Shown: positions 1 through 4,751 of the stretch, in pieces
Layout of the letters: each line of letters begins with the position of its first letter
Numbering within the stretch: the stretch's first letter is position 1
From: Actinomycetota bacterium
GTDB taxonomy: Bacteria; Actinomycetota; Actinomycetes; Nanopelagicales; Nanopelagicaceae
DNA length: 5,512 bases
Assembly: GCA_009700365.1 (NCBI GenBank)
Contig: WLME01000080.1
Span: forward strand, 1-5,512
Direction of reading: 5' to 3'
Translations under genes and position numbers: made by a program
Notes under the pieces: model-generated
The model's input: only the letters and a program-made list of their open reading frames with translations
Databases searched by the model: none
Told to the model about the DNA's origin: nothing

Positions 1-311
1 GATTCATAGGATCCAAAAGGAAGGTCTGCAATCACGAGTGCACGGGTGGACCCGCGAACAACTGCGCGAGTAAGCGGAATCAAATCATCGACAGTGACGG
101 GGATGGTGTTCTCTTCACCTAAGAAATTGTTGCCAGCGCTGTCGCCAACCAGAAGGACCGGAATGCCTGCTTCATCAAAGATGGAGGCTGTCATCTGTTC
201 GTAGCTGGTGAGCATCGCCCATTTTTCTCCACGCTCTTTAGCCGCGCGAAGATCAAGGATTGTGACGCGACGGTGGGACGCACCGCCATAAAGGGTGGTT
301 GAAGTAGACAT
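1..311 (-). CDS. panB: 3-methyl-2-oxobutanoate hydroxymethyltransferase (PanB), N-terminal part, cut by window edge
   Basis: PanB transfers a hydroxymethyl group from 5,10-methylene-tetrahydrofolate to 2-oxoisovalerate, giving ketopantoate, the first committed step of pantothenate and CoA synthesis; it is a cytosolic Mg-dependent TIM barrel. Translating the minus strand from the ATG at 311 gives 103 residues with the family landmarks in order: MLTSYE (33-38), LLVGDSAG (53-60), a TIPVTVDD stretch (69-76) and ADLPFGSY (95-102). Asp57 and Asp96 lie 39 residues apart, the same spacing as the two metal-binding aspartates of the E. coli enzyme (45 and 84). The start is supported by AGGAG at 318-322 (minus strand), six bases from the ATG. 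The C-terminal part, including the remaining metal ligand, lies outside the window. The gene is divergent from nadE across 74 bp. In mycobacteria panB also lies a few genes from glnA2, so the neighbourhood looks ancestral. Confidence 0.96.
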   Translation of the reverse strand, partial: MSTSTTLYGGASHRRVTILDLRAAKERGEKWAMLTSYEQMTASIFDEAGIPVLLVGDSAGNNFLGEENTIPVTVDDLIPLTRAVVRGSTRALVIADLPFGSYE

Positions 312-351
312 CTTTATCTCCTGCCTCGAAGCCGCACGCGCGGTCCCCGGG

Positions 352-379
352 TCGACACCAATGCTACTCCCGATACTCT
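352..379 (+). promoter_or_regulatory. nadE promoter, leaderless type
   Basis: TCGACA (352-357, five of six bases of TTGACA) is followed by a 16-bp spacer and TACTCT (374-379, TANNNT type). Exactly six bases separate the -10 box from the nadE ATG at 386, so transcription would start at or next to the A of the start codon. No Shine-Dalgarno sequence precedes the ATG, which agrees with a leaderless mRNA as is common in Actinobacteria. The same -10 to ATG distance recurs at the heliorhodopsin gene. Confidence 0.6.
361..366 (-). promoter_or_regulatory. candidate -10 box for panB
   Basis: On the minus strand the bases read TAGCAT, fitting the actinobacterial TANNNT pattern. A weak -35-like TTCATA lies 18 bp upstream, inside the first codons of nadE. 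Transcription starting about seven bases downstream would give a leader of roughly 40 nt carrying the panB Shine-Dalgarno sequence. The element overlaps the spacer of the opposing nadE promoter, so the two promoters would interfere. This rests on short motif matches only. Confidence 0.3.
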
Positions 380-385
380 TGAACT

Positions 386-2053
386 ATGAAGTTGCGTTTG
401 GCGCTTGCGCAGATCAACCCCACGGTCGGTGACCTTGCGGGTAATGCAGCCCTGATTCAAAACTCTGTAGATCAGGCGGTAACCGCAGGTGCGCACATTG
501 CGATCTTTCCTGAAATGGTACTGACTGGTTATCCGGTTGAAGATTTAGCTCTCCGCCCCTCATTTCAGCTAGCGAGCAAATCTGCAATCGCCGCACTCGC
601 ATCGACGCTGGATAAGAAGATTGTCTCTATCGTCGGATATTTGGATCAAGTCGATGGCAAGCCACAGAATATGGTGGCCGTAATTGCTGGCGGTGAAATC
701 AAGGCGCGTTATGCAAAGTGCCACCTACCGAATTACGGCGTCTTTGATGAATTCCGAAATTTTGTGGCAGGTGACTCCACCCTCGTTGTCCGTATACATG
801 GCGTAGATGTCGGTATTGCGATCTGTGAGGACCTCTGGATTGATGGCGGAATCACCGCGAAATTAGCTGAACGCAAGCCAGGCCTTGTCATCGTTCCCAA
901 TGGTTCACCTTACGAGCGCAATAAAGATGATGTGCGCCTGAACCTTGTTACTCAACGCGCTCGCGAAGCAAAAGCCCCACTTGCCTATGTCAATATGACC
1001 GGCGGCCAAGATGATTTGGTCTTCGACGGCGACAGCATTGTTGTGGACTCAGATGGAGCTGTCATTGCACGTGCACCTCAATTTGAAGATGGCGTAATGA
1101 TTGTTGATGTCGATGCTTTAACTGGCACTTCTCAGCCGGATGTCATTATTTCTGAAGATGCAGTTGAAATTGCGAAAGCATCTATTCCTGGAATCGCACA
1201 TCGCTTAGGTGATGAAGAAGAGATATGGAACGCCATCGTTGTTGGACTTCGCGATTATGTAACGAAGAACGGATTTAAATCCGTACTGGTTGGACTTTCA
1301 GGAGGAATCGATTCGGCACTTGTCGCAGCCTTAGCAGTTGATGCTTTGGGGGCGGATCGCGTACATGGCGTTGGCATGCCAAGTAAGTATTCATCTGATC
1401 ATTCGATTGCAGATGCAGAAGCGATGGCCGCCAACACAGGTCTTGGATTCCGAATTATTGAAATTCAGAAGATGGTCGATGCATTCCGCAATCAGGTAGA
1501 GCTCACTGGCCTTGCCGAAGAGAATTTGCAGGCACGAGTTCGTGGAACAACGCTGATGGGGCTCTCAAATCAACATGGCCATTTGGTATTGGCGACTGGA
1601 AATAAATCTGAACTTGCGTGCGGATACTCCACTCTTTACGGCGATGCCGTCGGTGGATATGCGCCGATAAAAGATATTTATAAGACCGATGTGTGGGCGC
1701 TATCTCGTTGGCGCAATAAAGTTGCCAAGGAAGCTGGCGAGGTTCCACCGATTCCAGAGAACTCCATTACTAAAGAGCCATCTGCAGAATTACGACCTGA
1801 TCAAAAGGACTCTGATTCACTTCCCGAGTACCAAATTCTTGACCAGGTACTCAAGGCATATGTCGATGATAATTTAGGACGCGATGCCTTGATAGCTGCC
1901 GGATTCGATAAAGATCTAGTCATGCGAGTAATTGCGATGGTGGATAAGGCTGAATACAAGCGGCGCCAGTATCCACCTGGCACCAAGGTCTCTAAGCGTG
2001 CCTTTGGTAAAGATAGACGTCTACCAATGACTTCGAGCTGGCGTGAACTCTAA
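386..2053 (+). CDS. nadE: glutamine-dependent NAD+ synthetase
   Basis: The enzyme catalyses the last step of NAD synthesis, amidating nicotinic acid adenine dinucleotide with ATP and ammonia released from glutamine. The 555-residue protein has two domains. Residues about 1-260 form a nitrilase-type glutaminase with the Glu-Lys-Cys triad visible as Glu43 (FPEMVLTGYP), Lys111 (KCHLPNYG) and Cys147 (GIAICEDLW). Residues about 275-555 form the ATP-pyrophosphatase synthetase domain with the P-loop SGGIDS (305-310) and the later GNKSELACGYSTLYGD block. The length suits the two-domain bacterial enzymes of roughly 540-580 residues and is shorter than the mycobacterial protein of about 680. The ATG at 386 is chosen because the nitrilase fold begins at once (LRLALAQINPTVGD) and a promoter -10 box ends six bases upstream; there is no Shine-Dalgarno. 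Only 34 bp separate the stop from the glutamine synthetase start, so partial co-transcription is plausible. Both synthesis and use of glutamine are therefore encoded side by side. Confidence 0.97.
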   Translation: MKLRLALAQINPTVGDLAGNAALIQNSVDQAVTAGAHIAIFPEMVLTGYPVEDLALRPSFQLASKSAIAALASTLDKKIVSIVGYLDQVDGKPQNMVAVIAGGEIKARYAKCHLPNYGVFDEFRNFVAGDSTLVVRIHGVDVGIAICEDLWIDGGITAKLAERKPGLVIVPNGSPYERNKDDVRLNLVTQRAREAKAPLAYVNMTGGQDDLVFDGDSIVVDSDGAVIARAPQFEDGVMIVDVDALTGTSQPDVIISEDAVEIAKASIPGIAHRLGDEEEIWNAIVVGLRDYVTKNGFKSVLVGLSGGIDSALVAALAVDALGADRVHGVGMPSKYSSDHSIADAEAMAANTGLGFRIIEIQKMVDAFRNQVELTGLAEENLQARVRGTTLMGLSNQHGHLVLATGNKSELACGYSTLYGDAVGGYAPIKDIYKTDVWALSRWRNKVAKEAGEVPPIPENSITKEPSAELRPDQKDSDSLPEYQILDQVLKAYVDDNLGRDALIAAGFDKDLVMRVIAMVDKAEYKRRQYPPGTKVSKRAFGKDRRLPMTSSWREL

Positions 2054-2057
2054 TTTT

Positions 2058-2073
2058 GTAACACTGCCGTAAC
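2058..2073 (+). promoter_or_regulatory. GlnR-like direct repeat upstream of glutamine synthetase
   Basis: Two identical pentamers, GTAAC at 2058-2062 and GTAAC at 2069-2073, are separated by six bases. This matches the general form of actinobacterial GlnR boxes (GTnAC, six bases, GnAAC), which control nitrogen genes including glnA in Streptomyces and mycobacteria. It lies in the 34-bp gap after nadE and overlaps the presumed -10 box, a position that would favour repression. The motif is short and no glnR gene is in view, so this is a suggestive match rather than proof. Confidence 0.4.
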
Positions 2074-2075
2074 TT
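2070..2075 (+). promoter_or_regulatory. candidate -10 box for glnA
   Basis: TAACTT fits TANNNT and ends 12 bases before the ATG at 2088. A transcript would begin near 2082, leaving a leader of only about five to seven bases without a Shine-Dalgarno. No convincing -35 hexamer is seen at the proper distance. The box shares bases with the second GTAAC of the GlnR-like repeat. Confidence 0.35.
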
Positions 2076-2087
2076 CGCTTTGGCACG

Positions 2088-3407
2088 ATGGGTCACATGT
2101 CCCCAAATGAAAACATCAGCAAGCAACAAGAGTTCGTTCTTCGTACGATCGAAGAGCGCGATATCCGTTTTATTCGTTTATGGTTCACCGACATTCTCGG
2201 AACTCTCAAATCTGTTGCAATTGCACCTGCTGAATTAGATAGCGCATTTGAAGAGGGCATTGGTTTCGACGGCTCGGCAATCCAAGGGTTTGCCCGTGAA
2301 TTTGAATCTGACATGTTGGCAAAACCAGATCCTGCAACTTTCACAATTTTGCCTTGGCGGGCTGAAGCACAAGGCGCTGCCCGCATGTTCTGTGACATCA
2401 CCTTGCCAAGCGGTGAAGCATCGCCTGCAGATCCTCGCAATGTTCTACGTCGCACTTTAGATAAGGCAGCGAAGATGGGTTACACCTGTTACACCCACCC
2501 TGAAATTGAATTCTTCCTCTTTAAATCCCAGCCAGAAAAAGGCGTTGCACCTGTACCGGTGGATCAAGGTGGGTACTTCGATCACACTCCTGCAGTTGTG
2601 GGTCACGATTTCCGTCGCCAGGCAATTACCTTGCTAGAAGCGATGGGTGTATCTGTCGAATTTAGCCATCACGAAGGTGCTCCTGGTCAGCAAGAGATCG
2701 ACCTACGTTATGCAGATGCTTTGAGTACTGCAGATAACATCATGACCTTCCGCCATGTAATTAAAGAAGTTGCGCTAAACCAAGGGTTCTACGCATCCTT
2801 TATGCCAAAGCCATTTACTGATCATCCAGGTTCTGGAATGCACACGCACGTCTCGCTCTTTGATGGCGAGAAGAACGCTTTCTATGACGATAAGGCCGAG
2901 CTCAATCTTTCAACTGTAGGGCGTCAATTTATTGCTGGCATTTTGAAGCATGCTGCTGAAATCACTGCAGTAACAAATCAATGGGTAAATTCTTATAAGC
3001 GCCTACAAGGTGGGGGAGAAGCTCCTTCGATAATCAACTGGGGCCACAACGATCGCGGCGCACTCGTGCGAATTCCTCGTTACAAGCCGAATAAAGAGAA
3101 TTCAACTCGCATCGAATTCCGGTCACCGGATTCTGCATGCAATCCATATCTTGCATATGCGGTGATGTTGGCTGCTGGGCTTAAGGGAATTGAAAATAAG
3201 TATGTTCTCGAACCATCTACCGATAGCCGTCTGCTTCCTTCAAATCTTGAAGAAGCAATCCTTGTGATGGAAAAGAGCGAATTGGTGCGCGAGACGTTGG
3301 GCGAGCATGTATTCGATTATTTCCTTCGAAATAAGCGTTCAGAGTGGCAGGACTACCGCCGTCAGGTAAGTACTTACGAATTGGATCGATATTTACCAGT
3401 GCTGTAG
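2088..3407 (+). CDS. glnA: type I glutamine synthetase, GlnA2-like, lacking the adenylylation-loop segment
   Basis: Glutamine synthetase makes glutamine from glutamate, ammonia and ATP as a cytosolic dodecamer. The 439 residues show the N-terminal beta-Grasp part with GIGFDGSAIQGF (Asp61) and the catalytic part: HPEIEFF (Glu139, Glu141), HHEGAPGQQEID (Glu196, Glu203), GSGMHTHVSL (His252), NSYKRL (Arg305), the flap GGGEAP (Glu311) and RIEFRSPDSACNPYLA (Glu343, Arg345). The opening ERDIRFIRLWFTD and the end FLRNKRSEW are typical of mycobacterial GlnA2 rather than the adenylylated GlnA1. Compared with GlnA2 as I remember it (about 446 residues), some 15 residues are missing between KYVLEP (371-376) and LLPSNLEEA (382-390), where the family carries a D/N-LT-x-EER type loop. 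ATG 2088 is given; ATG 2097 (starting MSPNENI, 436 residues) is an equal alternative, since neither has a Shine-Dalgarno. A heliorhodopsin gene follows after 36 bp. Confidence 0.95.
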   Translation: MGHMSPNENISKQQEFVLRTIEERDIRFIRLWFTDILGTLKSVAIAPAELDSAFEEGIGFDGSAIQGFAREFESDMLAKPDPATFTILPWRAEAQGAARMFCDITLPSGEASPADPRNVLRRTLDKAAKMGYTCYTHPEIEFFLFKSQPEKGVAPVPVDQGGYFDHTPAVVGHDFRRQAITLLEAMGVSVEFSHHEGAPGQQEIDLRYADALSTADNIMTFRHVIKEVALNQGFYASFMPKPFTDHPGSGMHTHVSLFDGEKNAFYDDKAELNLSTVGRQFIAGILKHAAEITAVTNQWVNSYKRLQGGGEAPSIINWGHNDRGALVRIPRYKPNKENSTRIEFRSPDSACNPYLAYAVMLAAGLKGIENKYVLEPSTDSRLLPSNLEEAILVMEKSELVRETLGEHVFDYFLRNKRSEWQDYRRQVSTYELDRYLPVL

Positions 3408-3431
3408 CACCTGATTTACGCAGCCTGTAGG

Positions 3432-3437
3432 TACCCT
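3432..3437 (+). promoter_or_regulatory. -10 box of a leaderless heliorhodopsin promoter
   Basis: TACCCT fits TANNNT and ends exactly six bases before the ATG at 3444, the same spacing as at nadE. There is no Shine-Dalgarno between the glnA stop and this ATG, so the gene is probably translated from a leaderless transcript of its own. No good -35 hexamer is found 16-18 bp upstream (TTTACG at 3415-3420 is too close), so the promoter may be weak or activator dependent. Confidence 0.55.
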
Positions 3438-3443
3438 GTTTAC

Positions 3444-4205
3444 ATGGCTAAAGAGATAAACGCATCCAGTATTCGTCGCTACAACCTGATCGCAGGTTTA
3501 TTCCATCTGGCACAGATGGTAGTTGTGCTCATCCTCGCAAATGACTTCTCATTGCCGATTGTTGCTCGCTACATGGCAGGTCCTCCAGGAAGTGTCTTTG
3601 CAGAACCCGTCACGCTTCTGGACACACCAGTCGGACTTACCGTTGCAATCTTCTTAGGTCTCTCTGCCTTCTTCCACTTCCTCGTTGCAAGCCCACAATT
3701 CTCTGCACGCTATGCAGCAGGCCTTGCGGCACAACGCAATTACTTCCGCTGGGTTGAATATTCAATCAGCTCATCAGTGATGATTGTTTTGATTGCACAG
3801 ATCTGTGGAGTCTCTGATGTCGTTGCAATCATTTCTCTCTTCGGGGTTAATGCGTCGATGATTCTCTTTGGCTGGTTGCAAGAAAAATACGAGCAACCAG
3901 GCAATGGTGGATGGCTTCCCTTTATCTTTGGCTGCATCGCAGGCCTGGTTCCGTGGATTTCAATTTTCTTCTACGTCTTTGCAATCGGTGGGCCAGGAGA
4001 TACAAAGGCCCCAGCATTTGTCTACGGCATCGTTTTCTCACTCTTCGTTCTCTTCAATACATTCGCAGTCGTTCAATACCTTCAATACAAGAAGGTCGGC
4101 AAATGGTCTGAATATCTGCGAGGAGAAAAGACCTACATCACGCTTTCGTTGGTTGCTAAATCAGCGCTGGCTTGGCAAATCTTCGCCTCCACCTTGATTC
4201 AGTAG
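3444..4205 (+). CDS. heliorhodopsin, light-sensing seven-helix retinal protein
   Basis: Heliorhodopsins bind retinal through a lysine in helix 7, lie in the membrane with the N-terminus inside (opposite to other microbial rhodopsins), and have slow photocycles without known ion transport in most cases. The 253 residues closely match heliorhodopsin 48C12 as I remember it, shifted by two positions: His21 and His78 (48C12 His23 and His80), Glu105 in RWVEYSISSS as counterion (Glu107), Ser235 (Ser237) and Lys239 in SLVAKSALAW for the retinal Schiff base (Lys241). Hydrophobic segments fall near 14-33, 62-83, 101-121, 124-146, 157-181, 189-213 and 227-250, with the extended loop after helix 1 (about 34-60) typical of the family. 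Length matches the usual 250 or so residues. It lies 36 bp after a glutamine synthetase gene in the same direction and ends one base before the stop of the convergent orphan gene. No retinal synthesis gene is in the window. Confidence 0.97.
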   Translation: MAKEINASSIRRYNLIAGLFHLAQMVVVLILANDFSLPIVARYMAGPPGSVFAEPVTLLDTPVGLTVAIFLGLSAFFHFLVASPQFSARYAAGLAAQRNYFRWVEYSISSSVMIVLIAQICGVSDVVAIISLFGVNASMILFGWLQEKYEQPGNGGWLPFIFGCIAGLVPWISIFFYVFAIGGPGDTKAPAFVYGIVFSLFVLFNTFAVVQYLQYKKVGKWSEYLRGEKTYITLSLVAKSALAWQIFASTLIQ

Positions 4206-4231
4206 TTAATTCGAAGTTTTGAATTGGTGGA
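4188..4231. terminator. weak inverted repeat across the convergent stops of heliorhodopsin and the orphan gene
   Basis: TCCACC (4188-4193) pairs with GGTGGA (4226-4231), and GATTC (4196-4200) pairs with GAATT (4221-4225) after a two-base bulge, giving an 11-bp imperfect stem with one G-T pair and a loop of about 20 bases. It spans both stop codons and could end transcription from either side, but no run of T follows on either strand. An inner AATTC/GAATT hairpin (4208-4225) is an alternative. Confidence 0.25.
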
Positions 4232-4493
4232 CGCTTCCGTTAGTCCAATATGTGCCATCTTGGCGTTGGCTCATATTTCTAACCTTAAATCCCTCTAGCC
4301 AGTAGTAATCTGGTTTTGTGGGGTCAACTTTATTTGGGCGAATAAATATTTTTCCTTGCCGGATTAGAATTTCCGAGAAGATGTATTTAAATACTGGAAT
4401 TTCCAAAAGTACTTTAAAGATCCCGCTTCGACTATTAAAAGTTGTCTCAGCCCGAAAAGTCGCAGGAGCATCGGACATAGAACGGAATTTCAT
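4206..4493 (-). CDS. small protein of unknown function, AT-rich orphan
   Basis: I do not recognise this 95-residue protein. It begins MKFRSMSDAP and has no signal peptide or clear membrane segment. A hydrophobic and basic middle (about 25-53, alternating pattern with VLLEIPVF and KIFIRP) and an aromatic tail (DYYWLEGF, 62-69; TYWTNGS near 81-87) suggest a small beta-rich fold. It is probably real because AGGAG (4500-4504, minus strand) lies six bases before the ATG, the best ribosome binding site pattern in the window apart from leuA and panB, and because it fills the space exactly up to the heliorhodopsin stop. Its composition differs: 112 of 280 bases in 4211-4490 are G or C (40 percent), against roughly 48-50 percent in the sampled neighbouring genes. 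This hints at recent arrival or weak selection. It is convergent with heliorhodopsin and divergent from leuA. Confidence 0.65.
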   Translation of the reverse strand: MKFRSMSDAPATFRAETTFNSRSGIFKVLLEIPVFKYIFSEILIRQGKIFIRPNKVDPTKPDYYWLEGFKVRNMSQRQDGTYWTNGSVHQFKTSN

Positions 4494-4499
4494 GAATTG

Positions 4500-4504
4500 C
4501 TCCT
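4500..4504 (-). promoter_or_regulatory. ribosome binding site of the orphan gene
   Basis: The minus strand reads AGGAG followed by six bases (CAATTC) and ATG. This near-ideal Shine-Dalgarno with ideal spacing is the main reason to accept the 95-codon frame as a gene and to choose ATG 4493 as its start. Confidence 0.6.
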
Positions 4505-4508
4505 AGCT

Positions 4509-4526
4509 ATTCTCATGATTCTGATG
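4509..4526. repeat. imperfect 9-bp tandem repeat
   Basis: ATTCTCATG (4509-4517) is followed directly by ATTCTGATG (4518-4526), with one mismatch. It lies in the presumed 5' leader of the orphan gene. With two copies only, it may be chance or a small duplication; no function can be assigned. Confidence 0.45.
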
Positions 4527-4535
4527 TGACGCCGA

Positions 4536-4541
4536 ATTATC
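4536..4541 (-). promoter_or_regulatory. candidate -10 box of the orphan gene
   Basis: The minus strand reads GATAAT, five of six bases of TATAAT, about 42 bases upstream of the start codon. The nearest -35-like hexamer, TTCACA, is 21 bp away, which is longer than normal, so the assignment is tentative. Confidence 0.3.
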
Positions 4542-4565
4542 GCCTCTCTTCTGTGACTGGTGTGT

Positions 4566-4580
4566 GAAATTAGGAATTTC
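4566..4580. repeat. inverted repeat, possible operator between orphan gene and leuA
   Basis: GAAATT (4566-4571) and AATTTC (4575-4580) are perfect inverted copies around a 3-bp centre AGG. The 15-bp element ends 10 bp before the leuA -35 box and lies upstream of the orphan gene's candidate -10 box, so a dimeric regulator bound here could affect either promoter. No specific regulator family can be named. Confidence 0.4.
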
Positions 4581-4590
4581 TCCTGAGCAC

Positions 4591-4620
4591 TTGCCTATCT
4601 TGATTACTCAGCGTTATCCT
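4591..4620 (+). promoter_or_regulatory. leuA promoter, starting at the leader peptide
   Basis: TTGCCT (4591-4596, four of six bases of TTGACA) and TATCCT (4615-4620, TANNNT type) are 18 bp apart. The expected start site near 4627-4630 coincides with the ATG of the leader peptide at 4630, so the leader peptide would be translated from an essentially leaderless transcript. Confidence 0.5.
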
Positions 4621-4629
4621 TAAGCCATC

Positions 4630-4674
4630 ATGAAGCTCCGCGGACTCCTCCTTATCCGCCGTAGCGAGGCCTAA
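4630..4674 (+). CDS. leuA leader peptide, leucine rich
   Basis: This is a 14-codon frame with the product MKLRGLLLIRRSEA. Leucine occupies positions 3, 6, 7 and 8 and isoleucine position 9, giving a Leu-Leu-Leu-Ile run. It ends 77 bp before the leuA start and its end forms one arm of a strong hairpin. Such peptides sense charged leucine tRNA: scarcity stalls the ribosome on the Leu codons and changes the RNA fold downstream. Leu-rich, Arg-containing leader peptides before leuA are known in Actinobacteria. No Shine-Dalgarno precedes the ATG, consistent with a transcript starting at or just before it. Confidence 0.75.
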   Translation: MKLRGLLLIRRSEA

Positions 4675-4747
4675 CAACCGGTCTCCTCGCTGCGGAGTTT
4701 GGTGTTGCCGGTTAACACCGCAGGTCAACCCAAACTAATTAGGAGTT
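4636..4747 (+). promoter_or_regulatory. leuA leader RNA attenuator (LEU element-like pseudoknot or kissing loops)
   Basis: Hairpin 1 pairs 4659-4669 with 4685-4695 (11 bp, one G-U); its loop holds the leader stop codon and AACCGG (4676-4681). Hairpin 2 pairs GGTGTT (4701-4706) with AACACC (4714-4719); its 7-base loop contains CCGGTT (4708-4713), fully complementary to AACCGG. The two loops can therefore pair, forming a pseudoknot or kissing complex. CTCCGC (4636-4641) can alternatively pair with GCGGAG (4692-4697), breaking hairpin 1. Comparative work on Actinobacteria described a conserved pseudoknot, the LEU element, before leuA, and this structure fits that description. No U-run follows either hairpin, so control of translation or a non-classical mechanism is more likely than simple termination. 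Confidence 0.7.
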
Positions 4748-4751
4748 AAAA

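Noticed and set aside
2093..2455. 120-codon minus-strand frame opposite the start of glutamine synthetase.
   Set aside because: Antisense shadow of a strongly conserved enzyme, with no family resemblance and no start signals.
3399..3410. Hairpin GTGC-TGTA-GCAC over the glnA stop codon as a terminator.
   Set aside because: The stem is only four pairs, contains the stop codon in or at the loop, and no T-run follows; too weak to call.
3415..3420. TTTACG as a -35 box for heliorhodopsin.
   Set aside because: It is only 11 bp from the -10 box, well short of the usual 16-18 bp.
4318..4506. Plus-strand 62-codon frame opposite the orphan gene.
   Set aside because: No ribosome binding site or leaderless promoter at its start, and the opposing frame has a strong Shine-Dalgarno and exact fit to the gap.
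4553..4568. GTGAC, six bases, GTGAA as a second GlnR-like box upstream of leuA.
   Set aside because: The second half does not fit the GnAAC form, and leuA is not an obvious nitrogen-control target.
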